NCBI GenBank assembly: GCA_041821185.1 | Contig: JBGUBD010000007.1 | Span: 62,001-126,000 of the forward strand | Source: Phycisphaerales bacterium AB-hyl4 | GTDB taxonomy: Bacteria; Planctomycetota; Phycisphaerae; Phycisphaerales; Phycisphaeraceae | DNA length: 64,000 nucleotides | Direction: 5' to 3' | Shown here: positions 8,989-17,534 of the stretch, piece after piece | How positions within the stretch are numbered: position 1 is the stretch's first letter | How the letters are laid out: every line of letters starts with the position of its first letter | Program-made: the position numbers and the translations under genes | The notes under the pieces: model-generated | Database searches by the model: none | What the model saw: the letters and a program-made list of their open reading frames with translations, nothing else | What the model was told of the DNA's origin: nothing

Positions 8989-9603
8989 ATGCCCGGCATG
9001 CCCAGCCTTGACGAAGCCATCCAGCGGATCGAGATCACCACCGGCGACATCACGCAACTGCGCGTCGACGCCATCGCCAACGCCGCGAACGAATCGCTCC
9101 TCGGCGGCGGGGGGGTGGACGGCGCGATCCACCGCGCCGCCGGCCCACAGCTGCTCGAACACAACAAGACGCTGGGCGGCTGTCCGACGGGCCTGGCGAA
9201 GATCACGCCTGCTTTCGATCTCGAACAGCAGGGCATCAGGCACATCATCCACACCGTCGGCCCGGTTTGGCCCACGACCGAGGCGGGCAGGCAGGCAGAG
9301 TCCGAGAAGCTTGGCTACACCCGCGAAGATGTGCTGCTGGCCTCCTGCTACACGCGCAGCCTCGAACTCGCCCGCGAGCAGGGCTGCGAGCACGTCGCCT
9401 TCCCCGCCATCTCCACCGGCGTCTATCACTTTCCCAAGGACCGCGCGGCCAAGATTGCCCTCGGTCACGTGCTCGGCGATCTCCAGCAGCACGACCTGCC
9501 CGCCAGGGTCATCTTCTGCTGCTTCAGTGACGATGATGCGGCGGTGTATCGCGAGACGCTGAACACCCGTCATCAGTGGATGTTCAACCGTAAGCGGGCG
9601 TGA
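8989..9603 (+). CDS. Macro domain protein (O-acetyl-ADP-ribose deacetylase type)
   Basis: 204 residues. A single macro domain: [19 protein letters not shown], the [15 protein letters not shown] loop with the catalytic-site Asn/Asp region, [22 protein letters not shown], and [12 protein letters not shown]. This matches the YmdB/MacroD class that hydrolyses O-acetyl-ADP-ribose and removes ADP-ribose from proteins. It is slightly longer than YmdB because of an insert after VGPVW ([20 protein letters not shown]) and a short C-terminal tail. ATG at 8998 is an equally possible start. It follows bioA closely, but there is no known functional tie. Confidence 0.9.
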   Translation: MPGMPSLDEAIQRIEITTGDITQLRVDAIANAANESLLGGGGVDGAIHRAAGPQLLEHNKTLGGCPTGLAKITPAFDLEQQGIRHIIHTVGPVWPTTEAGRQAESEKLGYTREDVLLASCYTRSLELAREQGCEHVAFPAISTGVYHFPKDRAAKIALGHVLGDLQQHDLPARVIFCCFSDDDAAVYRETLNTRHQWMFNRKRA

Positions 9604-9611
9604 GCCGGGTT

Positions 9612-9643
9612 ATCCATTTCTGATTTCTAATTGCTGATTGCTG
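9612..9643. repeat. Dispersed intergenic repeat (TTTCTAATTGCTGATTGCTGAT type)
   Basis: An A/T-rich stretch in an otherwise GC-rich region; the same sequence, extended and inverted, recurs at 59799-59878. It sits just after the macro-domain gene. Confidence 0.6.
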
Positions 9644-10178
9644 ATCTCTCCCCTTCGATCTGTTTGTGTCGATTAGGCCCTTGCTGCCGTTCGAGTCGAG
9701 TTTGGCGCGAAAATCGAATTTTTTGATCTTGTCGCGCTTAAGGGGCCTGCCGTGTAGGACGATGAATTCGTTCAGACGCACGGTATGAACTGCATCGATG
9801 TTGAGGGTAGCCATGTTTTTCGGTTCCGATAAGAGCAAGTTGACGCACGAGTGTGGAGTTGAGCCCTTTCGGGCCGAATTTGAACGTGCGGCCAGCGTGT
9901 GGAACAGGCAAGTGAGACCTGTTCACGGAGGCTCGGAGGCTTCGCCGCAACCCGGTGCTTCACGGATGAACGAAAGGAGCCGGAGATGAGTCAGTAGCAC
10001 GCCTCGCGCCGCGGCGGATGAATAAACGCCCGGCAAGTCGACGACGACCACGACAGTAATCGTTTCTACGCATCGGATCGGATCGGAGATCTGCGATCAA
10101 ACTTAGGGCAGGAGGCCCGCCGCCCATGTTGGGCAAACTCGCGAACCTTTTTAACAGTGTTCACGGAGGACCTTCGCC
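9644..10178. other. Non-coding upstream region of flagellin
   Basis: No convincing gene. A minus-strand frame (9814 to 9584) is open, but its 3' end runs into the dispersed repeat and it has no good ribosome site. No clear sigma-28 or sigma-54 promoter is visible. The motif GTTCACGGAGG occurs twice, at ~9919 and again at ~10159 as the flagellin ribosome site. Confidence 0.5.
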
Positions 10179-11675
10179 ATGAGTCGAATCAACACCAACG
10201 TCAACTCGCTGCTCTCGCAGCGCGTTCTCAACAACCAGAACAAATCGCTCAACACGTCGCTCGAGCGGCTGAGCACGGGCTTGCGGATCAACCGCGGTGC
10301 GGATGACCCGGCGGGCCTGATCGCCAGTGAAAACCTGCGATCGGAGAAAGCGTCGATCGCCGCGGCGATCAGCAACGCCGAGCGTGCCGACCAGGTGGTC
10401 AACATCGCGGAAGGCGGCTTGCAGGAAATCAACGCTTTGCTGCTGGAGATGCAGTCGCTCGTCGGCGAGTCGGCCAATGACGCCGGCCTCAGTCGTGAGG
10501 AACGTGAAGCCAACCAGCTTCAGGTCGACTCCATCCTGCAGACGATTGACCGTATCGCCCAGGCCACCAGCTTCCAGGGCAGCAAGCTGCTCAACGGCAC
10601 GTACGACTTCACCGTCGAAGACCAGAACGCGGGCGTCGAAGGGTTCAAGATCAACGCCGCCAAGCTCGGTCACGACGATACCCGTGACGTGCAGGTGCTC
10701 GTCACCCAGTCCGCTCAGCATGCGGGCCTCTACATGGACATGGACGGCGCGGCTCTGAACCTCAGCAGCGCCGACGACCGCTTCGTGCTCGAAGTCGGCG
10801 GGGCCATGGGCTCGCGACAGTTCACGTTCGCCTCCGGCACGAGCCTCGAAGCCATGGCGACGCAGATGAACACCTTCAAGGAAGTCACCGGCGTCTCCGC
10901 AGTCGCCAGCGGCAACGGTCTGATCCTCAAGAGCACCGTCATGGGCTCAGATCAGTTCGTCTCCGTCGACATCGTCGACCACGGCGGCCAGGCCGGCGGC
11001 ATCCAGAACTTCGAAGCGAACGATGCCAATGCGGTCGCCGCTGGCTCGACCGCCTTCGACACCGTCACCAACGCCATCCGTGACAAGGGCCAGGACGTCG
11101 GCGCGATCGTTAACGGCATCGCCGCCACCGCTCGCGGCGAGAACCTCCGCATCAACACCGACTTCCTCGACGTTGAGATTCAACTGTCCACGGAGGCGGC
11201 GCAGTCGCTGGATACCATCGACGCGTTCACCATCACCGGCGGCGGTGCGAAGTTCAACCTCGGCCCGAACGTCGATATCACCAACCAGGTCAGCATTGGC
11301 ATTGGCAATGTCGCTGCCCGCAACCTCGGTACGCTGTCCAGCGGCTTCCTCGACGCCCTGGGCTCCAGCAAGGACGCCAACGTGGTCGACGGCGACCTGG
11401 CCAAGGCGCAGCGCATCGTTGACGATGCCATCACCCAGATCTCGGGCCAGCGCGGCCGACTCGGTGCGTTCCAGAAGAACATCGTCGGCGCGACCATCCG
11501 GTCGCTCGGTGTGGCTCTGGAAAACACCAGCGCTGCCGAGAGCGCCATCCGCGACACGGACTTCGCCTCGGAAACCGCCGAGATGACCCGGTCGCAGATC
11601 CTGCAGCAGGCGGCCACCAACGTGCTGAGCATGGCCAACAGCCAGCCTCAGTCGGTGCTCCAGTTGCTCGGCTAA
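10179..11675 (+). CDS. fliC: Flagellin
   Basis: 498 residues. The N-terminal D0/D1 block (SRINTNVNSLLSQRVLNNQN, LSTGLRINRGADDPAGLIAS) and the C-terminal block (TDFASETAEMTRSQILQQAA, then VLSMANSQPQSVLQLLG) are canonical. The central ~270 residues are variable surface domain. Secreted by the flagellar type III apparatus and polymerised into the filament, so no signal peptide. GGAGGA at 10165-10170 is a strong ribosome site 8 bases before the ATG, inside a CACGGAGGA context of the type CsrA binds, so post-transcriptional control is possible. The gene is isolated: no filament cap, chaperone or hook gene lies nearby. A strong intrinsic terminator follows. Confidence 0.96.
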   Translation: MSRINTNVNSLLSQRVLNNQNKSLNTSLERLSTGLRINRGADDPAGLIASENLRSEKASIAAAISNAERADQVVNIAEGGLQEINALLLEMQSLVGESANDAGLSREEREANQLQVDSILQTIDRIAQATSFQGSKLLNGTYDFTVEDQNAGVEGFKINAAKLGHDDTRDVQVLVTQSAQHAGLYMDMDGAALNLSSADDRFVLEVGGAMGSRQFTFASGTSLEAMATQMNTFKEVTGVSAVASGNGLILKSTVMGSDQFVSVDIVDHGGQAGGIQNFEANDANAVAAGSTAFDTVTNAIRDKGQDVGAIVNGIAATARGENLRINTDFLDVEIQLSTEAAQSLDTIDAFTITGGGAKFNLGPNVDITNQVSIGIGNVAARNLGTLSSGFLDALGSSKDANVVDGDLAKAQRIVDDAITQISGQRGRLGAFQKNIVGATIRSLGVALENTSAAESAIRDTDFASETAEMTRSQILQQAATNVLSMANSQPQSVLQLLG

Positions 11676-11736
11676 GACGTGATTTAAACCAGGATCGCAG
11701 GAGATTCGCCCCGGCGAGCCTCCGATCACTGATGCG

Positions 11737-11773
11737 ACCGGCGACCGGCTTACCCCGGTCGCCGGTTTTTTTT
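11737..11773 (+). terminator. Intrinsic terminator of flagellin gene
   Basis: Perfect 12-bp stem ACCGGCGACCGG / CCGGTCGCCGGT, 6-base loop, followed by eight T. About 60 bases after the flagellin stop. Confidence 0.93.
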
Positions 11774-11820
11774 GTTGGTGCGGGAGGGGGGTAGGGGGGG
11801 TGGGATTGTGATTCCGGAGT

Positions 11821-11847
11821 GCCCACGGATGCCATCCGTGGGCTTTT
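11821..11847. repeat. REP-like hairpin (CCCACGGAT...ATCCGTGGG)
   Basis: Perfect 10-bp inverted repeat GCCCACGGAT / ATCCGTGGGC with 3-base loop followed by TTTTAAA. Related hairpins occur at 12867, 17484 and 54073. Confidence 0.7.
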
Positions 11848-12121
11848 AAATCCGTGAAGAGGGACGAAAATGGGGCTTGGACGGCGGGCTTCAAGCTTGG
11901 CGGGGTGAACCTCCGATAATGAGCCGGGGCGGGCCTGTTTTCGGCGAGTGGGGGCAATTGTCGTTGACGGAGCCCCCCCTCAGCGGCTACAACAACATGG
12001 ATTTTTCAGGTCTCTCCGGGCGGCGGCCGATCAAGTCTTCAGGCTTGAGTTTGGACGCGGTGAGCCGCGATCCGCATGCCGCAGGAAATCGACCGACCCT
12101 CAGCGCGACGAGACGTACCGA

Positions 12122-12844
12122 ATGAGTCTATCAAGGCGGCAGATGTTGCTGGCGAGTATGGGGCTGTTTGTGGCCGGCTGTGCGCCGACGCAGACCAGTG
12201 TCTCGCGTCGGCCGGGCACGGAATGGCCCGGTTCGGTTGATCGGCCGCGCCAGCAGCGCAGCACGCGTGTCGACCCTCGGCCGCGCGATACGCCGACCGC
12301 CCCGACGCCCCGCCAGGTGCCGGCTCACGCCGACGGCCTCAATGCGGTCGCCCGCAGCCGGTGGGCCTCTGCCGGGCCTGTCACCAGCCGGGTCAACCCG
12401 ATGAACGGTGTCAGCCGAATCACCGTGCACCACGAGGGCTGGACCAGCTTCTGGGACAACGGCGAAGCGTCGACCGCCGAGCGCATCGAGCGGATTCGCA
12501 ACGTCCACGTTCGCGATCGTGGGTGGGGCGACATCGGCTACCACTACATCATCGACCGCAGCGGCCGCATCTGGCAGGGCCGAGCCATCGGCTACCAGGG
12601 CGCCCACGTCGGCGGGGCGAACGAAAACAACCTCGGCATCATGCTGCTGGGCAACTTCGACCAGCAGAGCCCGACGGATGTGCAACTGGATCGGCTGGTC
12701 TCGTCGCTCCGCTCGCTGATGCGGACGCATAACGTAGCCAACCACCGGGTGTACACGCACCAGGAGTTGTCGCCTTCCGCCTGCCCGGGCCGAAACCTCC
12801 AGCCCCGGATGGTGAGCCTGAGGCGGGGCGGGTACCTGACGTGA
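12122..12844 (+). CDS. N-acetylmuramoyl-L-alanine amidase, PGRP/Amidase_2 lipoprotein
   Basis: 240 residues from the ATG at 12122 (the frame is open upstream but without signal sequence). The N-terminus MSLSRRQMLLASMGLFVAGC has an RR pair and a lipobox ending at Cys20, so the product is probably an exported lipoprotein, possibly via Tat. The catalytic domain (~95-240) shows VHHEGWTSFWD with the first zinc histidine, WGDIGYHYIIDRSGRIWQGR, AHVGGANENNLGIMLLGNF, and YTHQELSPSACPG with the last zinc ligands; this is the zinc-dependent PGRP fold that cleaves the amide between MurNAc and the stem peptide. Residues ~25-90 are a low-complexity Pro/Arg linker. Likely a cell-wall remodelling or recycling enzyme in the periplasm. 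Confidence 0.92.
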   Translation: MSLSRRQMLLASMGLFVAGCAPTQTSVSRRPGTEWPGSVDRPRQQRSTRVDPRPRDTPTAPTPRQVPAHADGLNAVARSRWASAGPVTSRVNPMNGVSRITVHHEGWTSFWDNGEASTAERIERIRNVHVRDRGWGDIGYHYIIDRSGRIWQGRAIGYQGAHVGGANENNLGIMLLGNFDQQSPTDVQLDRLVSSLRSLMRTHNVANHRVYTHQELSPSACPGRNLQPRMVSLRRGGYLT

Positions 12845-12866
12845 GTTTTTCAGGGGGGCGCTGGAT

Positions 12867-12904
12867 GCAGCCGACGGATTCGCTGTGCTGTATCCGTGGG
12901 CTTT
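12867..12904. repeat. REP-like hairpin
   Basis: CCGACGGAT...ATCCGTGGG with the internal GGATTCGCTGTGCTGTATCC, nearly identical to the copy at 17484-17518. Lies between the amidase and rpsT. Confidence 0.65.
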
Positions 12905-12938
12905 ATTTGAGCCGACTGGCGGCCCAAACTTTACCGAC

Positions 12939-12967
12939 TTGAAATTCCCGGGCGAAGCTGTCATAAT
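12939..12967 (+). promoter_or_regulatory. Sigma-70-type promoter of rpsT
   Basis: TTGAAA (12939-12944), 17-base spacer, CATAAT (12962-12967), 58 bases before the rpsT start. Close to consensus and the right distance. Confidence 0.7.
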
Positions 12968-13025
12968 GCTCGGCTCGACCTGACGAAACATCATTGGCCC
13001 CGTTGAAAACCGGAATAGTAGACCC

Positions 13026-13301
13026 ATGGCTCACTCCCTGAGCGCCAAGAAGCGAATTCGCCAGAACACCAAGCGCCGCGCCCTTAACCGTTGGCGCAAG
13101 GCGGGTTTCCGTGCATCCATCAAGGCATACCGAGAGACGATTCTCCACGGTTCCGTTGAGGACGCGCAGAAGCAGCTGAACGGCATTTACAAGCTGCTCG
13201 ACCAGGTCGCTGCCAAGGGTGCGATTCATCGCAACACCGCAGCCCGCTACAAGGCCCGCCTCGCGGTTCGTCTGAACCACAAGCGTTCCGCCGCCGCCTG
13301 A
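13026..13301 (+). CDS. rpsT: 30S ribosomal protein S20
   Basis: 91 residues, very basic, typical S20: MAHSLSAKKRIRQNTKRRAL at the N-terminus (the classic SAKKRIRQ block that binds 16S rRNA), and AAKGAIHRNTAARYKARLA at the C-terminus. Family length is 83-95. Binds the body of the 30S subunit early in assembly. Monocistronic with its own promoter and terminator. There is no obvious Shine-Dalgarno sequence, which fits the known autogenous translational control of S20 in other bacteria but does not prove it. Confidence 0.97.
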   Translation: MAHSLSAKKRIRQNTKRRALNRWRKAGFRASIKAYRETILHGSVEDAQKQLNGIYKLLDQVAAKGAIHRNTAARYKARLAVRLNHKRSAAA

Positions 13302-13331
13302 GCGAGGAATCGATAACTGGAAACTGACCTG

Positions 13332-13360
13332 CAACCCCGGCTTGCCCGGGGTTGTTTTTT
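13332..13360 (+). terminator. Intrinsic terminator of rpsT
   Basis: Perfect 9-bp stem CAACCCCGG / CCGGGGTTG with 5-base loop followed by six T. Confidence 0.92.
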
Positions 13361-13586
13361 GCGCGCGGCCGCCTCCCGGGGTGATGCCGAGGGCTTGGGG
13401 TGGGGTCGTAACGATCAAGCAGACCTGGGCGGATTGTTTATGACGGTGATGCCGGTTGGGCGCTAAAGCGGGCTCAGAGCAAGGCCGATAAAGCCGGTGG
13501 ACCAAACGTGGGGCGAGCGTGCGAGCGCTCGGCCGATGATTGATTAGTTACACACGGCAAACGGTTTTCAACCGAGAGGGCAGGGC
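13361..13586. other. Non-coding gap between rpsT and the propeller lipoprotein
   Basis: No gene, hairpin or clear promoter seen. Confidence 0.4.
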
Positions 13587-14810
13587 ATGATGAGCTGGCA
13601 TAAACGATTCGGCGTGGCGGTGGCGGCGGTGGGCTTTCTGGCATTGCCCGCCTGCGAAATGTCGATGAGCCGTAAGTGCAACGAGAAGCCGCAGGAACAG
13701 CTCGCCGAGCGCGACACGAAAACCGCGCCGGCCCACGGGCAGCGTGGCGAGTCTGTTGTGTTCGAGGGCGATACCCGCCATCACGGAAGCAACGCCGCGG
13801 TGGTGCGTGTTGCCGGCGGGCCGCGCGTGGGTTCGCATGGCCTGTTCGGTCAGGTCGGTGACGGCCGAACGGCGATGCCCATCGGTGCGGACGGGCCGGA
13901 CAACCTTCGCCAGGTGACGTTCACCCGCGAAGGCGGCGACTTCGACCCGGCGGTCGACCCCAACGGCCAGTGGCTGGTCTACGCGTCGACGCGACATCGC
14001 GAGACGGCGGACCTGTTTCTCAAGCGGGTCAACGGCACGACGGTGACGCAGCTGACCAACGATCCGGGCAACGATGTGACGCCGGCGTTCAGTCCGGACG
14101 GCACGCGGATCGCGTTTTCCAGCGACCGCTCGGGCAGCTTCGACCTTTACATCATGGACGTTCGCGGCGGTCAGCCGGTGCAGGTGACCAGCGATTCGAC
14201 GCATGATATTGCTCCGACGTTTTCGCCGGACGGCAGCAAGCTGGTGTATTCGCGCTACGGCTCGCCGAGCGGTCAGTGGGAGATGGTCGTGCTGGATCTG
14301 GACAACCCCGGCACGCGTCGGATCATCGGCACGGGGCTGTTTCCGCAGTGGTCGCCGGTGGACAATCGGATCGTGTTTCAGCGTCCGCGTCAGCGTGGGA
14401 CGCGCTGGTTCAGCGTGTGGATGGTGGAGCTGAATGAAGAGGGTGAAGTGAGCACGCCGACGGAGATTGCAGCGAGCTCGAACGCCGCGGTGATTACGCC
14501 GCGTTGGAGCCCTGAGGGTGATCACATTGTTTTTTGCACGGTGATCAACCCGCCGGCCGATAACGACATCAGGCCCGCCCAGGCGGATATCTGGGTGGTA
14601 AGCGCCGATGGGCGTGGCCGGGCCCGGCTGACGACTGGCAGGTTTGCCAACCTTCAGCCGACCTGGGCCAGCGATGGGGCGATTTACTTCGTCTCCGACC
14701 GTGCGGGCAGCGAGACGGAAAACATCTGGGCCGTGCGTCCGGACCGTGCGTTGCACCTGGCTGGTTCGGGTGGCCGGGGTGATCACTCGGCACGCGTCGG
14801 GACGGAATGA
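13587..14810 (+). CDS. TolB-like beta-propeller lipoprotein (PD40 repeats)
   Basis: 407 residues. A signal sequence (KRFGVAVAAVGFLALPAC) ends in a lipobox with Cys about residue 23. From ~residue 110 there are at least five PD40/WD40-like repeats: FDPAVDPNGQWLVYASTRH, VTPAFSPDGTRIAFSSDRSG, IAPTFSPDGSKLVYSRYG, ITPRWSPEGDHIVFC, and LQPTWASDGAIYFVSDRAG. This is the propeller of TolB-type proteins; no N-terminal TolB domain is present, so it is a stand-alone periplasmic propeller, probably a binding or scaffolding protein. The next gene, another lipoprotein, starts about 100 bases later and may be in the same transcript. Confidence 0.85.
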   Translation: MMSWHKRFGVAVAAVGFLALPACEMSMSRKCNEKPQEQLAERDTKTAPAHGQRGESVVFEGDTRHHGSNAAVVRVAGGPRVGSHGLFGQVGDGRTAMPIGADGPDNLRQVTFTREGGDFDPAVDPNGQWLVYASTRHRETADLFLKRVNGTTVTQLTNDPGNDVTPAFSPDGTRIAFSSDRSGSFDLYIMDVRGGQPVQVTSDSTHDIAPTFSPDGSKLVYSRYGSPSGQWEMVVLDLDNPGTRRIIGTGLFPQWSPVDNRIVFQRPRQRGTRWFSVWMVELNEEGEVSTPTEIAASSNAAVITPRWSPEGDHIVFCTVINPPADNDIRPAQADIWVVSADGRGRARLTTGRFANLQPTWASDGAIYFVSDRAGSETENIWAVRPDRALHLAGSGGRGDHSARVGTE

Positions 14811-14912
14811 GTTTCGCGTTTCGAGTTGGCGGTTTCGAAGCTTTCAGTTGAAGCTTCGAGTCGAGTCGGAAACCTCTCGCGGAGGCGAGGGGTGAAAACC
14901 AGGCAGGATGCC

Positions 14913-15686
14913 ATGACAAGTAAACAGGTCATGTTGATCGCGGCCGCGATGCTGGTCGCGTCGGCGACGGTGATACTCGTCGGCTGTGCGGAGTTTCGCC
15001 GCGCCAGGCCGGCCGAGCCGTTGAACGCGCCTTACGACGAACGTCAGGTGTGGGCGGTCGCGCCGCTGATGAACGAGTCAGGCACGCGACACGCGAACGG
15101 CGTTCGGCTGGCGGAGCAGTTGGCGCGTCAGCTGGAGACAGCGGCGCCGCTGAGTGTGGTGGCGGTGAACCGTGTGCTTGACGCGATGGATGCGTTGGGG
15201 CTGAGCATGGTGTCCAGCCCCGCCGAGGCAGAGAAGCTTCGGCAGACGCTGGGGGTGGATGCGCTGGTGGCGGGGACGGTGACGGCGTACGACCCGTACG
15301 ACCCGCCGAAGCTGGGCTTGAGCGTGGAGTTGTACGCAGGCCCGCTGCCGCAGGCTGGCGTGACGCTGGACATGCGTGAGTTGAGCCGGGCGTCGACGGA
15401 TGAGATGTCACGGCCGGAACTGCCCGGAAGTCAGATAGGCGGCGGGCCGGTAACGGTGATCAGCGGTTACTTCGATGCGGCGGACCCGCGCGTGCGTGAG
15501 CAGCTTCGGACGTACGGCACGCAGCGGGGCACGGAAGCACACGGTACGCGGGAATGGCGGCAGTATCGCATCAGCATGGACCTGTACAGCGAATTTGTCA
15601 GCTACCAGGTGAGCTGGCAGTTACTTGAGGCTGAAGCTCGTCGACTGAACCTGTCGGCCGACGAGCAGGACGAGTCCGCTTCTTAG
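14913..15686 (+). CDS. Lipoprotein with CsgG-like fold
   Basis: 257 residues from the ATG at 14913. Signal sequence KQVMLIAAAMLVASATVILVGC with lipobox LVGC. The mature part starts with QVWAVAPLMNESG and then TAAPLSVVAVNRVLDAMDAL and LGVDALVAGTVTAYDPYDPP: the order 'AVxPhxNxS ... hsVVxxxxhxxhh ... GVDalvxGtV' is that of CsgG/FlgT/LpoB-type periplasmic lipoproteins. Precise function unknown; homologous folds serve in secretion pores and as activators of cell-wall synthases. A Tyr-rich C-terminal part (YSEFVSYQVSWQLLEAEAR) is unrecognised. It follows the propeller lipoprotein and precedes a small unknown protein, all on the same strand. Confidence 0.75.
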   Translation: MTSKQVMLIAAAMLVASATVILVGCAEFRRARPAEPLNAPYDERQVWAVAPLMNESGTRHANGVRLAEQLARQLETAAPLSVVAVNRVLDAMDALGLSMVSSPAEAEKLRQTLGVDALVAGTVTAYDPYDPPKLGLSVELYAGPLPQAGVTLDMRELSRASTDEMSRPELPGSQIGGGPVTVISGYFDAADPRVREQLRTYGTQRGTEAHGTREWRQYRISMDLYSEFVSYQVSWQLLEAEARRLNLSADEQDESAS

Positions 15687-15733
15687 TCGATCCCGCGCTT
15701 CGCCGGGTCGGCCACTGGACCCGGACGTGGAGC

Positions 15734-16033
15734 GTGTGGATGTATTCCAACAACGAACAATTTGATCGGCCCGAGCGGGACCGCCCGTCGATGAACGACG
15801 ACGCGGCCGGGAGCGCTGTCGATGCGCCGTCGCGCGAGCTGGTGCTTGTGAAAAAGGGGCAGCGATTCGTGTTCCGCTGTCAGCCGGGCGAGGAAGCGGC
15901 GCTGCTGGGGCAGTTGCGCGAATTGGTCGACGATCCGGAAGTCAACTTGAGCTGGTTTGATGTGGCGGTGCTTTCGCATCAGGTCGGCGAACGGCTTGCG
16001 CGTCGGCTACGCGAGGCGAAGTCATCGCCGTGA
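15734..16033 (+). CDS. Small conserved-looking hypothetical protein
   Basis: 99 residues, not recognised. It has a charged N-terminus and a compact core (ELVLVKKGQRFVFRCQPGEE, LLGQLRELVDDPEVNLSWFD, LSHQVGERLARRLREA) with good codon usage for this genome. No signal peptide or membrane segment. The gene lies 47 bases after the CsgG-like lipoprotein and 100 before xer, all in the same direction. ATG at 15740 is an alternative start. Confidence 0.6.
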   Translation: MWMYSNNEQFDRPERDRPSMNDDAAGSAVDAPSRELVLVKKGQRFVFRCQPGEEAALLGQLRELVDDPEVNLSWFDVAVLSHQVGERLARRLREAKSSP

Positions 16034-16136
16034 CGAACGAAGCACGATGAGCAAAACCCCTTCCGCGGGAAGGGGGGCGATCGAGGATTAAGGGACTGCG
16101 TCGCGTGGCTGCGGCGCCCAGGGAAGGATTGAATTG

Positions 16137-17099
16137 ATGGCCGGGCATATTCCGCTTACCGAACAGTTTGTCGAGTATCTGCGCTCCGAGCGCCACTTCA
16201 GCCCGTACACCGCCCGCTGCTACGGCGCGGACCTGCGGCAGTACGCGGAGTATCTGGCCGAGGGCGAAGTGCTGGAGCACGCGGAAACGGCGCTGATCGA
16301 ACAGGTGCAGCAGCGTATTCGCACTGCGGACGCGATGACCATTCGCGGGTTCCTCGCGCATCTGGATGCGTTTGGATACTCGCCGGCGACGACGGCCCGC
16401 AAGATCGCGACGCTGCGCAGCTTTTACAAGTGGGCGCAGAGCCGATCGCTTTGCGAAGTCAATCCGATGCTGCTGATTCGCACGCCCAAGCAGGCGAAGC
16501 GGCTGCCCAAGGCTATTGCGGTTGAGCATGTTGAAAAGCTGCTCAGTGCACCGGACCCTCACGAAACACTGGGTGCCCGCGACCGGGCAATTCTCGAAAC
16601 GCTTTACTCCACCGGCGTGCGCGTGAGCGAGTTGGCGGACCTGAACCGCAGTGACCTCGAACTGGAAACGCAGACGCTGCACGTTCGCGGTAAAGGCAAG
16701 AAAGAGCGCATCGTGCCGCTGGGCTCGCATGCGATGGCGGCGATCAAGCATTACCTGACGTTGCTCGAGCCGGACCCGCGGTTCCGCGCCTTGCGTGAGC
16801 AGTCGATGATGAACCCGACCGTGCCGTTGTTTGTGAATAAGAACGGCAGCCGACTGAGCAGCCGAAGCGTTCGACGCAAGCTGGACAAGTACCTCAAGCA
16901 ATCGGGGCTCGACCCGGCGATCAGCCCGCATACGCTGCGTCACAGCTTTGCGACGCATCTGCTGGACAATGGTGCGGACCTGCGCAGCGTGCAGGAACTG
17001 CTCGGGCATCAGTCGTTGTCGACGACGCAGATATATACGCACCTGTCATCGATCAGGTTGCGCACGGCGTATGACCAGGCACACCCGCGAGCGGTGTGA
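16137..17099 (+). CDS. Tyrosine recombinase XerC/XerD
   Basis: 320 residues from the ATG at 16137, with GGAAGG upstream. The N-terminal SAM-like core-binding domain (FVEYLRSERHFSPYTARCY) and the catalytic domain are complete: Arg in STGVRVSELADL, Lys in RGKGKKERIVPLG, HTLRHSFATHLL (His, Arg), LGHQSLSTTQIYTH with the trans His and the nucleophilic Tyr. The length matches chromosomal XerC/XerD, which resolve chromosome dimers at dif with FtsK. No mobile element borders it, so this is a housekeeping recombinase. Whether it is XerC or XerD, or the only Xer of the cell, cannot be decided here. Confidence 0.93.
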   Translation: MAGHIPLTEQFVEYLRSERHFSPYTARCYGADLRQYAEYLAEGEVLEHAETALIEQVQQRIRTADAMTIRGFLAHLDAFGYSPATTARKIATLRSFYKWAQSRSLCEVNPMLLIRTPKQAKRLPKAIAVEHVEKLLSAPDPHETLGARDRAILETLYSTGVRVSELADLNRSDLELETQTLHVRGKGKKERIVPLGSHAMAAIKHYLTLLEPDPRFRALREQSMMNPTVPLFVNKNGSRLSSRSVRRKLDKYLKQSGLDPAISPHTLRHSFATHLLDNGADLRSVQELLGHQSLSTTQIYTHLSSIRLRTAYDQAHPRAV

Positions 17100-17125
17100 G
17101 ACGGTGATGCTCAAAATGGGCAGAT

Positions 17126-17148
17126 GCCCGCAGCGTAACGCTGTGGGC
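17126..17148 (+). terminator. Hairpin after xer
   Basis: GCCCGCAGCG / CGCTGTGGGC, one G-T mismatch, 3-base loop, 26 bases after the stop. Related in style to the REP-like hairpins. Confidence 0.5.
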
Positions 17149-17215
17149 TTCGCGCGACGGTTGTTTGATTCACGATTTGAACGATGCAAGACGCGTGAGT
17201 CGAAGAAAAGACATT

Positions 17216-17443
17216 GTGGATATACCCGGGGTGAAGGTTACGTCGACGGACGAGCGGCCAGGGGTGTCGCTGCGCGGTCGGCCGTGGCTTGCGGTCATGT
17301 TCAAATGCTGCCAGGCGTATAGCCGGGTGTACCGCAATCGCGAAGCGACGGCGTACGAAGGGCGCTGCCCCAAGTGTCATCGGCCGCTGCGGGTCGCGAT
17401 CGGACCGGGCGGAACGAGTACGCGCTTTTTCGAAGCGTTGTAG
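17216..17443 (+). CDS. Small protein with CC/CxxC metal-site pattern
   Basis: 75 residues if GTG 17216 is the start (AAAAG 6 bases upstream); GTG 17195 or TTG 17165 would extend it. Key features are AVMFKCCQAYSRVYRNREA and YEGRCPKCHRPLRV, giving a CC + CPKC arrangement like a zinc ribbon, then GPGGTSTRFFEAL at the end. Style and Cys spacing are those of small planctomycete proteins I have seen without function. No signal sequence. Confidence 0.65.
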   Translation: MDIPGVKVTSTDERPGVSLRGRPWLAVMFKCCQAYSRVYRNREATAYEGRCPKCHRPLRVAIGPGGTSTRFFEAL

Positions 17444-17483
17444 GAATGCGATGCGGATGAGAGCGTGTGCCCGATGGCGATGG

Positions 17484-17518
17484 AGCCCATGGATTCGCTG
17501 CGCTACATCCGTGGGCTT
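17484..17518. repeat. REP-like hairpin
   Basis: AGCCCATGGAT / ATCCGTGGGCT with the internal loop TCGCTGCGCTAC; 26 of 29 bases identical to the 12875-12903 copy by eye. Lies between convergent genes and may serve as terminator for both. Confidence 0.7.
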
Positions 17519-17534
17519 TGTGATGGGGTCACCG

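Noticed and set aside
9584..9814. Small minus-strand frame before flagellin (MATLNIDAVHTVRLNEF...)
   Set aside because: Weak start context, no family resemblance, and its last part is a translation of the dispersed A/T-rich repeat. Could still be real; not strong enough to call.
12132..13020. Long minus-strand frame over the amidase gene
   Set aside because: Shadow of a plus-strand gene with lipobox and zinc-ligand motifs.
16137..17099. Integrase of a mobile element or genomic island
   Set aside because: Length and motifs match chromosomal XerC/D and there are no att-like repeats, tRNA or cargo genes beside it.
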